Origin: JAYREN01 sp963663375
GTDB lineage: Bacteria; Acidobacteriota; Holophagae; Holophagales; Holophagaceae
Reading direction: 5' to 3'
NCBI GenBank assembly: GCA_963663375.1
Contig: OY760195.1
Coordinates: 2,790,001-2,854,000, forward strand
DNA length: 64,000 nucleotides
This document shows positions 41,251 through 49,633 of this stretch, piece after piece; positions within the stretch are counted from its first letter, which is position 1; every line of letters begins with the position of its first letter. The position numbers and the translations under genes are program-made. The notes below the pieces were generated by a model that worked only from the letters and a program-made list of their open reading frames with translations, did no database searches and was not told where the DNA came from.

Positions 41251-44200
41251 ATGACATCCCTCGCTTCTCTCCTGCGCCAGCGTCCGCTTCTCCTGGATGG
41301 AGGCATGGGCACCCAGATCATGGCCCGCAAGCCCAGCGCCGATGATTTTGGCGGTGCGGCCCTGGAGGGCTGCATGGAGCTGCTCTGCGAGCGGCGCCCC
41401 GAATGGATCCAGGCCATCCACCAGGCGTACTTCGATGCGGGGTCCGACGCGGTGGAAACCAACACCTTCGGTGCCAACGAGGTGGTGCTCGCGGAATTCG
41501 GCATTCCCGAGCGGGCCGAAGAATTGAATTTCAAGGCCGTGCAGCTCGCCCGCGAGGTGGCGCGTTCCTACAATCGTCCGCGATTTGTGGTGGGCAGCGT
41601 GGGCCCCGGCACCAAGCTCATCACCCTGGGCCACATCACCTATGGGGAACTGTTCCGCAGCTATCTGGCCCAGATGCGGGGGCTGGTGAAGGGCGGCGCC
41701 GATGCCATCCTCATCGAGACCAGCCAGGATCTTGGTCAGGTGAAACTGGCCGTGGCCGCGGCCCGGGATGCGATGGCCGAAGAGAAGGTGCGCATTCCCA
41801 TCTGGGCCCAAGTGACGGTGGAGACCACAGGCACGCTGCTGCTGGGTTCCGAGGTGCAGGCGGTGATCACGGCCATCGAGGCCCTCGGCGTGGATGTCCT
41901 GGGTCTCAACTGCGGCACGGGTCCCGACGAGATGCGGGCACCGCTGCAGGCGTTGTATGAGCAGAGTCCCTTTGCCATCAGCTGTCTGCCCAACGCGGGC
42001 CTGCCCGTGAACCAGGGTGGCCAGTTGGTCTACCCCATGACGCCGGACCTCTTTGCCGAAAAGGTCGCCCATCATGTGCGCGAGTACGGCCTCTCCATCA
42101 CGGGCGGCTGCTGCGGCACCACCCCGGATCACATCCGCGCCTTGGCGGCTCGCATCGGAAATATCGAGGCCCCCGCGCCCCGTCGCGTCAGCGACGAGCG
42201 CAGCGTCGCCAGCCTCTACCAGAGCGTTCCCATGGTGCAGGATCCCGCCCCGACCATCGTGGGCGAGCGCACCAACGCCAATGGCAGTAAGGCCTTCCGC
42301 GATCTCCTGGCCAAGGAGGACTGGGACGGCCTCGTCTCCATCGCCCGGGATCAACAGAAGGAAGGCGCCCACATGCTCGATGTGTGCGTGGCCTACGTGG
42401 GGCGCGATGAGGCCCGGGACATGGCGGAATACGTGCGCCGCCTGACCACCCAAGTCACGCTGCCCCTGATGATCGATAGCACGGAGGTGGCGGCCATCGA
42501 GGCCGCCCTTCAGCTGGCGCCGGGCAAGTGCATGGTGAACTCCATCAATTTCGAGGATGGCGAGGCCAAGGCTCGGAAGATCCTGGATCTGTGCAAGCGC
42601 TACGGTGCCGCGGTGGTGGGGCTCACCATCGACGAACAGGGCATGGCCAAGACCCGCGTACGCAAGCTGGAGGTGGCTCGCCGCCTCCACAAGCTGGTGG
42701 TGGAGGACTATGGCTTCCACCCTTCGGATCTCATCCTGGACACCCTGACCTTCACCCTGGGCAGCGGGGAGGAGGAATTCCGCACCGCCGCGCTGGATAC
42801 CCTGGGGGCCATCGAGGACATCAAGAAGGAACTGCCGGGCGTGCTCACGGTGCTGGGAGTCTCCAACATCAGCTTTGGCCTGAGTCCCGCCACCCGCCAC
42901 GTGGTCAACGCCCTCATGCTCTACCACGGAGTGAAGGCGGGCCTGGACATGGCCATCTTCAACTCGGGCAAGGTCATTCCCGTGGCCAAGATCGATCCCA
43001 GGCAGCGGGAGGCGGTGGAGGATCTCCTCTTCGACCGGCGCCGGGAGGGTTACGATCCCCTCAAGGCCGTGCTGGAGCTCTTCAGCGGCGTGAAGAGCGT
43101 GAAGAGTTCCGGTGCCGATCTCAGCCACCTGGACGTGGAGGAGCGCCTGCGTCTGGACATCATCGATGGGGAGAAGGTGCGCATCCTGGCGGATGTGGAC
43201 GAGGCCCTGAAGGACCGGGATCCCCTGCACCTCATCAACAACGTGCTGCTGGGCGGCATGAAGGTGGTGGGCGAGCGCTTCGGCGCCGGGGAGATGCAGT
43301 TGCCCTTCGTGCTGGAGAGCGCCGAGGCCATGAAGGCCGCCATCCAACGCCTCCAGCCGCACATGCCCAAAGAGGGCGGCTACACCAAGGGCCGCATGCT
43401 CCTGGCCACGGTGAAGGGCGATGTGCACGACATCGGCAAGAACCTAGTGGACATCATCCTCAGCAACAACGGCTTCGAGGTGAAGAACCTGGGCATCAAG
43501 CAGCCCATCGAGGAGATCCTCAAGGCCCTCGAGGCGTGGCCGGCGGACGCCATCGGGCTTTCTGGCCTCCTAGTGAAGTCCACGGTGATCATGCGCGAGA
43601 ACCTGGCGTTCATGGCCGAGAAGGGCCATCGCGTGCCGGTCATCCTCGGCGGCGCGGCGTTGACTCGCGACTATGTGGAGACCGAGTGCCGCCGGGTCTA
43701 CACCACCGGCGAGGTGGTCTACGCCCAGGACGCCTTCGAGGGCCTGCGCTGCATGCAGACCCTGGCCGAGGGAGGACCGCTTGTGCCCCCGGGGGGGGCC
43801 GCCGATGTGAAACCGCGCATCACCGTGCTTCATCGAGGAGGCAAGTCCGTGCCGCTCACGGCCTCGGGACAGAGCAGCTGGGTGCGGCGGGACGAGGCGA
43901 TTCCAGAGCCGCCCTTCTGGGGTGTGCGGGAGGGAGCCGATGCGCTGCCGCGCCTCTATGACTACTTGGATAGCTTCGTGGTGATGCGCAATCGCTGGTC
44001 CTTCGCCCAGGGCCAGCTCGATGACGCGGCCTTTGCGGACATCCTGCGCACCAAGGCCGAGCCTCTGCTGGATCAATGGAAGAAGAAGCTGCTCTCCGAG
44101 CCCATCCTGGTGCCCAGGGCGCGGTACGGCTATTTCCCCGTGCAGGCGGAGGGCGACAACCTGCGGATCTTCGACCCCAAGGACCGCAGCCGCCTGCTGA

Positions 44201-44691
44201 AGGAAATGGTCTTTCCCCGTCAGGAAGGGAGCCGTCGCCTCGCCATTCCCGATTTCTTCGCGCCAGCGGATTCGGGTCGTTTCGATGTGCTGGCCCTTCA
44301 GGTGGTCACCCTGGGTCATGGCGCCGCGAAATATGCCGCCGAACTCTATGGCGGCGACCGCTATGGCGACTACTTCTACTTTCACGGTCTGGCCACGGAG
44401 CTTACGGAAGCCTACGCCGAACTGGTCCACGCCCGCATCCGCCGGGAATTGGGGATCCACTCGAAGGATGCCAAGGAACTGCGCCAGCTCTTCAGCCAGG
44501 GCTACCAGGGCAGTCGCTACTCCTTTGGCTATCCCGCCTGCCCGGACCTGGAGGGCAATGGGCCCATCCTCGAATTGCTGGATGGCGGTGCCATCGGTGT
44601 GGAGCTGAGCGAGTCCTTCCAGATGGTACCGGAATACACCACCAGCGCCCTGGTGGCGTGGCATCCCCAGGCCCGGTACTTCTCGGTCTGA
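41251..44691 (+). CDS. metH: MetH: cobalamin-dependent methionine synthase
   Basis: The 1146-residue protein is full length. It has a homocysteine-binding barrel with the zinc cysteines GLNCGTG and GGCCGTTP, and a pterin-binding domain starting near residue 330 (PTIVGERTNANGS). The cobalamin-binding domain carries GDVHDIGKN (DXHXXG, near residue 727). A complete C-terminal reactivation domain contains RYSFGYPACPDLEG near residue 1090. It transfers the methyl group of methyltetrahydrofolate to homocysteine in the cytoplasm. AAAGGA precedes the ATG. It ends the operon and is followed at once by a convergent small gene. Confidence 0.96.
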   Translation: MTSLASLLRQRPLLLDGGMGTQIMARKPSADDFGGAALEGCMELLCERRPEWIQAIHQAYFDAGSDAVETNTFGANEVVLAEFGIPERAEELNFKAVQLAREVARSYNRPRFVVGSVGPGTKLITLGHITYGELFRSYLAQMRGLVKGGADAILIETSQDLGQVKLAVAAARDAMAEEKVRIPIWAQVTVETTGTLLLGSEVQAVITAIEALGVDVLGLNCGTGPDEMRAPLQALYEQSPFAISCLPNAGLPVNQGGQLVYPMTPDLFAEKVAHHVREYGLSITGGCCGTTPDHIRALAARIGNIEAPAPRRVSDERSVASLYQSVPMVQDPAPTIVGERTNANGSKAFRDLLAKEDWDGLVSIARDQQKEGAHMLDVCVAYVGRDEARDMAEYVRRLTTQVTLPLMIDSTEVAAIEAALQLAPGKCMVNSINFEDGEAKARKILDLCKRYGAAVVGLTIDEQGMAKTRVRKLEVARRLHKLVVEDYGFHPSDLILDTLTFTLGSGEEEFRTAALDTLGAIEDIKKELPGVLTVLGVSNISFGLSPATRHVVNALMLYHGVKAGLDMAIFNSGKVIPVAKIDPRQREAVEDLLFDRRREGYDPLKAVLELFSGVKSVKSSGADLSHLDVEERLRLDIIDGEKVRILADVDEALKDRDPLHLINNVLLGGMKVVGERFGAGEMQLPFVLESAEAMKAAIQRLQPHMPKEGGYTKGRMLLATVKGDVHDIGKNLVDIILSNNGFEVKNLGIKQPIEEILKALEAWPADAIGLSGLLVKSTVIMRENLAFMAEKGHRVPVILGGAALTRDYVETECRRVYTTGEVVYAQDAFEGLRCMQTLAEGGPLVPPGGAADVKPRITVLHRGGKSVPLTASGQSSWVRRDEAIPEPPFWGVREGADALPRLYDYLDSFVVMRNRWSFAQGQLDDAAFADILRTKAEPLLDQWKKKLLSEPILVPRARYGYFPVQAEGDNLRIFDPKDRSRLLKEMVFPRQEGSRRLAIPDFFAPADSGRFDVLALQVVTLGHGAAKYAAELYGGDRYGDYFYFHGLATELTEAYAELVHARIRRELGIHSKDAKELRQLFSQGYQGSRYSFGYPACPDLEGNGPILELLDGGAIGVELSESFQMVPEYTTSALVAWHPQARYFSV

Positions 44692-44692
44692 G

Positions 44693-44899
44693 CTACTTCT
44701 GGGTGAGCAGCCAGTCCTTGAGCCGCTGATGGTAGCGGTCAGGGTTCGGAAGATCCTCGATGCAGAGGCGGGCCGGGCAGTTGTCCCGAAGGGTGAAGAT
44801 CAGCACCGGGCCCCGGGGGCTCCGGATCCGGTTCTTGCTGAGCTCAACATTTGGAGACGGGGCACTGCGACGGGCCTCCGCCGGGACTGCCAGGCACAT
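44693..44899 (-). CDS. Small hypothetical protein
   Basis: The 68-residue frame has a strong ribosome-binding site (AGGAGG five bases before the ATG) and normal third-position GC. The product contains a hydrophobic strand (GPVLIFTLRDNCPARLCIE) and a charged C-terminal helix (DRYHQRLKDWLLTQK), with three Cys residues. I recognise no domain. It lies between metH, which it faces, and the UDG-like gene, from which it diverges. Confidence 0.6.
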   Translation of the reverse strand: MCLAVPAEARRSAPSPNVELSKNRIRSPRGPVLIFTLRDNCPARLCIEDLPNPDRYHQRLKDWLLTQK

Positions 44900-44955
44900 C
44901 GGACCCTCCTGGTCGGCGTACCACGAAAAAGATAGGCATCTGGCAGACTCATGCC

Positions 44956-45558
44956 ATGGCTCGAATTTTTCAGACTCCCGTGGCGCCCCTCTTCCCCCCG
45001 GAGGGACCGGTGCGCGTGATGCTGTTCGGGGAGGCTCCGGGGCCGCTGGGCGCCGACAAGAGCGGCGTGCCTTTCTGGGGAGACCGGGCCGGGCGGTCGG
45101 TGTACCGGGCCCTGGAGGCCGCCGGGTTGGCCCAGGTTCCGCCCGCTGCCTATGAATACTGGGATGGCGCGCGTTTGAAGGAAGGGGGCCTGGCGCCCAT
45201 TTTGAAGGGCGCGGCCCTCAGCAATGCCTTCCCCAGCTGCCCCACCCGCGACGGTCAGACCTTCAAGGCGCCCACGGACCGGGAATTGGCTGCGCCCCAG
45301 AACCTGATTCGAATTGGACAGGAGCTGGCAAGTGCGGCGGCTCGATGCCCGGGAAAACTGCGTGTGATCGCCATGGGCAAGCGGGCCGAATGGTTGTTCC
45401 GGCGCCTGGAGGGAGTGCCCGATTTCGAACTGCACCCGCTGCCCCATCCCTCCGCCCAGGGACTCCTGCAGGCGGCGCCGGACAAGGGGCGGGGGCTGAA
45501 ACTGGCGGATCTCCAGGCGGCCTGGGAGCTGCGCTTGCGGTCCTTACTCGAGGTGTGA
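44956..45558 (+). CDS. Uracil-DNA glycosylase superfamily protein
   Basis: The start MARIFQTPV (200 residues) is chosen over a longer frame because upstream residues belong to the intergenic region. Near residue 23 is FGEAPGPLGADKSGVPFWGD, close to motif 1 of the UDG superfamily (GEAPG...PF.G.AG), and HPLPHPS near residue 160 resembles motif 2. It lacks the four Fe-S cysteines of family 4/5 enzymes. It may be a divergent glycosylase that removes uracil or a related base from DNA; the substrate is unknown. Confidence 0.7.
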   Translation: MARIFQTPVAPLFPPEGPVRVMLFGEAPGPLGADKSGVPFWGDRAGRSVYRALEAAGLAQVPPAAYEYWDGARLKEGGLAPILKGAALSNAFPSCPTRDGQTFKAPTDRELAAPQNLIRIGQELASAAARCPGKLRVIAMGKRAEWLFRRLEGVPDFELHPLPHPSAQGLLQAAPDKGRGLKLADLQAAWELRLRSLLEV

Positions 45559-45642
45559 CCTTTTCCCTTGGTGGAAAACGTCTTTAGTGTTCTTCTAGCC
45601 AGTCGCGCAGCGTTTCGATGAACGCCGGGCGGGGAGATAGCC

Positions 45643-47049
45643 ATGACACGCTTAAACAAGACCTGGAACGCTGCGAGCAGTGACAATGCCCTGGCGGCGG
45701 AACTCCACGAGGTGCTTGAGATCAGTCACCGCCAGGCCAAGGGCTTGGTAGACGCGGGCTGCGTGAAGGTGAATGACACCGAGGCCCACAGTTACGGCTT
45801 GCGGCTGAAGGTGGGGGATGCCATTGCTGTGGCCTTCGATCCCGCCCGGGCCTACCAGGCGCTCCCCAAGCCTCGGAAAGCCTTGGATGAATCCGGTTTC
45901 AAGGTGCTCCACGAGGACCACCACGTGGTGTTCGTGGACAAGCCCGCCGGGCTGCTCACGGTGCCCGCCGAGAAGGGCCACGAGGCCAACCTCGCCGAGG
46001 CCCTCACGGATCACTACCGCCGCCGCGGCTTCAAGCGCTTCCACCTCTTCATCGTGCATCGGCTGGACCGCTTCACTTCCGGGGTGCTGGTCTTCGCCAA
46101 GACGGCGGAGGCGCTGCACGGCCTCAAGACCCTCTTCGGGGCCCACAAGCTCCAGCGGGTCTACAAGGCGATCCTGGTGGGCGAACTGCCCGAAAATGCG
46201 GGCACGCTGCTGGGGCATCTCGTGGAGCGCAAGGACATGAAGATGGCCGTAGTGCAGCCCCGGAAGAACGACCCCAAGGCCAAGTCTGCGGTCACCCACT
46301 ACCGAGTGCTGGAGCGTTTGCCGGGGCACACCGTAGTGGAAGTTAAACTGGAAACCGGACGGCGCAACCAGATCCGCGTGCAGTTTGCCGATCGCGGCTT
46401 TCCGTTGCTGGGGGATCAGGTCTACGGCCAGAAGAGTGAACTGCTGGATCGCCAGGCGCTCCACGCCGAGGTTCTGGGCTTCCGCCATCCCGTCACCGAT
46501 GAGCAGGTGACCATCACATCGCCCCTGCCCAAGGACATGGAACACGCCCTGAAGGCTCTGCGCACCCAGCGTCGGGTGGATCGCGCCGAGGCGGGGCTCC
46601 AGGGCGAGGAAGGCATCTACAAGCCCAAGATCACCAACGAACGGAAACTCGATCGGGTCCGCCGCGCCCAGCGCTACACAGAAGGCGAGGCCCCGGAGCC
46701 CGAGCGCCCCGCAAGCCGGGGCTCCAGGCCCGAATCGTCCCGATCCGAATCCTCTCGGCCCACGACCAGGGGCCCCCGGACTTCTGAGGGTGGACGCTCC
46801 ACGGGCGGGGCTCGGCCGCGCACCGGGGAAAGCAGACCCCGCGCCGCGACCGCAGGTCGCCCGGAGGGGGCCCGAACCCGTTCCGCCTCGAGCGGTCGAC
46901 CGGGTGCGGCGGGTAAACCCGCCGCTGGAGCCCGGTCGCGCACGTCTTCCGACACGAAGGAGCGAGCACCCAGGCCCGCCGGAGTCGGTCCCCGGGGCGG
47001 CAAGGACGCCGCCAAGGCCCTCGCGGCACGGTCGAAGCGGTCCAGGTAG
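45643..47049 (+). CDS. RluA-family pseudouridine synthase with a long basic disordered tail
   Basis: The 468-residue protein has an S4 RNA-binding domain at about residues 15-60 (VLEISHRQAKGLVDAGCVKVND). The RluA-family catalytic region carries the active-site motif HRLDRFTSGVLVF near residue 139 and LETGRRNQIRVQF near 240. From about residue 335 onward the sequence turns into a low-complexity tail rich in Arg, Ser, Pro, Gly and Ala, about 130 residues long and unusual in size. Enzymes of this family make pseudouridine in 23S rRNA or tRNA; the target is not assigned. Confidence 0.9.
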   Translation: MTRLNKTWNAASSDNALAAELHEVLEISHRQAKGLVDAGCVKVNDTEAHSYGLRLKVGDAIAVAFDPARAYQALPKPRKALDESGFKVLHEDHHVVFVDKPAGLLTVPAEKGHEANLAEALTDHYRRRGFKRFHLFIVHRLDRFTSGVLVFAKTAEALHGLKTLFGAHKLQRVYKAILVGELPENAGTLLGHLVERKDMKMAVVQPRKNDPKAKSAVTHYRVLERLPGHTVVEVKLETGRRNQIRVQFADRGFPLLGDQVYGQKSELLDRQALHAEVLGFRHPVTDEQVTITSPLPKDMEHALKALRTQRRVDRAEAGLQGEEGIYKPKITNERKLDRVRRAQRYTEGEAPEPERPASRGSRPESSRSESSRPTTRGPRTSEGGRSTGGARPRTGESRPRAATAGRPEGARTRSASSGRPGAAGKPAAGARSRTSSDTKERAPRPAGVGPRGGKDAAKALAARSKRSR

Positions 47050-47080
47050 GGCCAGGCCCAATCTTTCCGGGAGTCTCTAG

Positions 47081-47839
47081 ATGACGTTTCTGAATCCACC
47101 CCTGGCCGGTCACCTCGCCTTCGTCACGGGCTCGAGCCGCGGCATCGGTCGCGCCATCGCCCTGGAACTGGCGGAGTGGGGCGCCGATGTGGTCGTCCAC
47201 GCCCTGCATAACCTGGAGAGGGCCGAGGCTGTCGCGGAAGAAGTGCGCCAGCGGGGACGCCGCTCCATGGCCGTACTCGCCGACGTGAAGGACCGAACCG
47301 CCATGGCCGCCTGCGCCGACCGGGTGAAGGCCGAGATGGGCACCGTGGACATCCTGGTGAACAATGCCGGAACCCGCAAGGATGGCCACTTCATCCTCAT
47401 GGGCCAGGCCACCTGGGATGAGGTGATGGACACGAATTTCAAGGGCACGCTGCACGCCACTCAGGTCTTCGTGCGGGGCATGATGGCCCTGAAATGGGGC
47501 CGGATCATCAACATCGTGAGCCCTGCCGCCATCCTGGGCACCCCAGGCCAGGCTAACTACGGCGCCAGCAAGGCTGCCGTCATCGGCCTCACCCGCAGTC
47601 TGGCCCGGGAAATGGCACCCTTCGGTGTGCTAGTCAATGCGGTGAACCCCGGCCTGATCGCCACCGAACTCACGGCGGATCTCTCAGCCGAAGCCAAGCG
47701 GGATCTATTGCTGCCCACCACCCTCAAGCGGGAAGGCCAGCCCGAGGAGGTTTCTCCCACGGTGGCCTTCCTGGCCAGCCCCTGGTCCAGCTACGTTACG
47801 GGCCAAGTGCTCAATGTGGATGGCGGGCTCTGCCCCTGA
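47081..47839 (+). CDS. Short-chain dehydrogenase/reductase, FabG-like
   Basis: The 252-residue protein has the classical SDR features: the nucleotide motif TGSSRGIGRA near residue 16, NNAGTRKDGHF near 88, and a catalytic triad with Ser in NIVSPAAI and YGASK near 155. The C terminus (YVTGQVLNVDGGL) is typical of 3-oxoacyl-ACP reductases. Such enzymes reduce 3-oxoacyl-ACP with NADPH in fatty acid synthesis. It is not in a fatty acid gene cluster here, so another SDR role is possible. The gene lies 31 bp after the pseudouridine synthase gene. Confidence 0.82.
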   Translation: MTFLNPPLAGHLAFVTGSSRGIGRAIALELAEWGADVVVHALHNLERAEAVAEEVRQRGRRSMAVLADVKDRTAMAACADRVKAEMGTVDILVNNAGTRKDGHFILMGQATWDEVMDTNFKGTLHATQVFVRGMMALKWGRIINIVSPAAILGTPGQANYGASKAAVIGLTRSLAREMAPFGVLVNAVNPGLIATELTADLSAEAKRDLLLPTTLKREGQPEEVSPTVAFLASPWSSYVTGQVLNVDGGLCP

Positions 47840-47875
47840 TCCCTCCGACGCGCGTAGGCTGATGAAATCATGATG

Positions 47876-47904
47876 GCCAGGCCTCGATCGGAACGGGGCC
47901 TGGC
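47876..47904 (+). terminator. Hairpin after the FabG-like gene
   Basis: An 8-bp perfect stem (GCCAGGCC with GGCCTGGC) has a 13-base loop, and it lies 36 bp after the stop. No T tract follows, so this is a moderate call. Confidence 0.5.
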
Positions 47905-47975
47905 TTCGGCGCATCGCAGAGGTGTCACACCACCATTCCTTGCCGGTTTTTTCGGTGGGGTGTAGGCTTTGGTTA

Positions 47976-48003
47976 TTGACGTTCCATGCGTGGAGCCTAA
48001 TTT
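47976..48003 (+). promoter_or_regulatory. Sigma-70-type promoter of the OmpA-family gene
   Basis: TTGACG at 47976-47981 and TAATTT at 47998-48003 are 16 bp apart and lie about 33 bp before the ompA-like start codon, with AGGAGG between. The -35 fits well and the -10 moderately. Confidence 0.45.
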
Positions 48004-48035
48004 CTAGGTATCAACGCACATTCCAGGAGGGAAGT

Positions 48036-49118
48036 ATGCGAATTTCCGCTTTAGCAGTGCTTATGCTGGCCGCCGCCAGTGGGCTGACCGCCCAAGAGGG
48101 CACCAAGTGGGTGAATGCCCAGGGGGCCTACATCGTTCAGGATCACTCGTACCTCAAGGATAATCTCGGCTACGGGCTGGGCCTGGGCACCTGGCTCACC
48201 GACCGCTGGGGCATGGAAGTCTCCGCTCTCAACACGGACATCAAGGGCAAGGGCATTCTGGATGGTTTGAAGGGCCGCGAGACCCACGGCTTCGTCTCTG
48301 GTCTCATGAACTTCAACCCCGGCGGAGAGAAGTGGTTCCCCTTCCTGCGCCTGGGGCTGGGCGGCACGCAGTTGGCCAGCCCTTTGTCTGGCAAGGATGA
48401 ATCCACCACCCGCTTCAACTATCACGGCGGTATTGGTGTGCAGGCCCACCTGGCGGAGAACTTCATCGGCAGCCTGGAGGCCCGGGCCGTCCGCATCGAG
48501 ACCCAGGAGACCCGCAGCGAATACCAGGCCCTGTTAGGGCTGGGATACCGCTGGGGCGGTGGCCGCGTGGCCACTCCGCCTCCCCCGCCTCCTCCCGCTC
48601 CCGAGCCGCCCAAGCCCATGGAGGAAGTGAAGCCCGTTCCCCCTCCGCCGCCGCCTCCTCCCGCTCCCGAACCCCCCAAGCCCGTGGAGGAAGTGAAGCC
48701 CGTGCCCCCTCCGCCTCCGGCGAAGATCGTCCTCGACGAGGCCGTGCTCCATTTCGCCAACGGCAAGGCTGACCTCTCCCCCGAGGGCGTGGCCGCGGTC
48801 AAGAAGGTGGCCGCCAGCCTGAAGGAATTCAAGGGCGACTACACCCTCATGGTCAGCGGGCACACGTCCTCCGTGGGCAGCGCCGCCCTCAACAAGTCCC
48901 TGGGCAAGCGCCGGGCCGAGGCCGTGGCCAAGATCCTGGTGGGCGAAGGCCTTCCTGCGGCTTCCGTGCAGACTGAGGGGGTTGGCCCCGATCAGCCCAT
49001 CGCCGACAACAAGACCAAGGCTGGCCAGGCGAAGAATCGCCGGGTCGAGATTGATGTGAAGGTCAAGGGCCAGGATGTCGAGGTCCGCAAGACCGAGACC
49101 GCCGTTCAGGGTTCTTAA
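48036..49118 (+). CDS. OmpA-family outer-membrane protein with proline-rich linker
   Basis: The start at 48036 (AGGAGG upstream, 360 residues) gives a signal peptide (ALAVLMLAAASGLTAQ). An eight-strand-type barrel covers about residues 25-175. A proline-rich linker follows (two near-identical 22-residue units with PPPP and EPPKP). An OmpA-like peptidoglycan-binding domain from about residue 235 carries SGHTSSVGSAALNKSLGKRRA and NRRVEIDVKV. The barrel anchors the protein in the outer membrane and the C-terminal domain grips peptidoglycan. This should be a structural envelope protein. Confidence 0.9.
   Translation: MRISALAVLMLAAASGLTAQEGTKWVNAQGAYIVQDHSYLKDNLGYGLGLGTWLTDRWGMEVSALNTDIKGKGILDGLKGRETHGFVSGLMNFNPGGEKWFPFLRLGLGGTQLASPLSGKDESTTRFNYHGGIGVQAHLAENFIGSLEARAVRIETQETRSEYQALLGLGYRWGGGRVATPPPPPPPAPEPPKPMEEVKPVPPPPPPPPAPEPPKPVEEVKPVPPPPPAKIVLDEAVLHFANGKADLSPEGVAAVKKVAASLKEFKGDYTLMVSGHTSSVGSAALNKSLGKRRAEAVAKILVGEGLPAASVQTEGVGPDQPIADNKTKAGQAKNRRVEIDVKVKGQDVEVRKTETAVQGS
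48589..48720 (+). repeat. Two tandem 66-bp repeats encoding the proline-rich linker
   Basis: Two copies of a 66-bp unit, starting at 48589 and 48655, differ by a few bases. Each encodes PPPAPEPPKP(M/V)EEVKPVP. This lies inside the OmpA-family gene and can expand or contract by slippage. Confidence 0.8.
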
Positions 49119-49135
49119 GTTAGATTCCCATTGCC

Positions 49136-49160
49136 CGCCCCCGGGACACTCCCGGGGGCG
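49136..49160 (+). terminator. Hairpin between the OmpA-family gene and mscL
   Basis: An 11-bp perfect GC stem (CGCCCCCGGGA with its complement) has a CAC loop, followed by ATTTG. It is a plausible weak terminator, or a processing site if the two genes are cotranscribed. Confidence 0.65.
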
Positions 49161-49177
49161 ATTTGCTGGAGGTTTCG

Positions 49178-49576
49178 ATGTCCCTGGTACAGGAATTCAA
49201 GGCCTTCGTGGCCAAAGGCAATGTGGTCGACCTCGCCGTGGCGGTGGTCGTGGGCGGCGCCTTCGGAAAGATCGTGACCGCTTTCGTCGATGGCATTGTA
49301 ATGCCACTGGTGACCTACGTCCTGCCTGCCAACATCAAGTGGGAGGAGTGGATTCTCGGCAAGTTCCGCATTGGCAATGTGTTGGGCGCCACCATCAACT
49401 TCCTCGTCATCGCCCTGGTGGTGTTCCTGGTGCTGGTGAAGCTCATGGGCAACCTGATGAAGAAGAAGGAAGAAGCGCCCGCCGCGCCGGATACCAAGAC
49501 CTGCCCGCGCTGCCTGGAAGCGATCCCCAAGGCCGCCACCCGCTGCAAGTTCTGCACGAGTGAACTCGAAGCCTGA
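49178..49576 (+). CDS. mscL: MscL-type mechanosensitive channel with a C-terminal zinc ribbon
   Basis: The ATG at 49178 (132 residues) follows GGAGG. The MscL core is complete: the N-terminal amphipathic stretch SLVQEFKAFVAKGNVVDLAVAVVVGGAFG, the first helix, and a second helix (INFLVIALVVFLVLV) followed by charged residues. Beyond the normal end, about 30 residues carry CPRC and CKFC, a four-cysteine zinc-ribbon pattern that most MscL proteins lack. The channel releases solutes during osmotic downshock; the tail faces the cytoplasm and could gate or tether the channel. Confidence 0.92.
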   Translation: MSLVQEFKAFVAKGNVVDLAVAVVVGGAFGKIVTAFVDGIVMPLVTYVLPANIKWEEWILGKFRIGNVLGATINFLVIALVVFLVLVKLMGNLMKKKEEAPAAPDTKTCPRCLEAIPKAATRCKFCTSELEA

Positions 49577-49595
49577 GTTCGGCTGGATCATCCAA

Positions 49596-49626
49596 CGGCC
49601 CCGCTTCCTCTCATGGAGCGGGGCCG
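49596..49626. terminator. Terminator between convergent mscL and folD
   Basis: A 10-bp perfect stem (CGGCCCCGCT at 49596-49605 with AGCGGGGCCG at 49617-49626) is followed on the plus strand by CTTGGTTTT, giving a good mscL terminator. Confidence 0.75.
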
Positions 49627-49633
49627 CTTGGTT

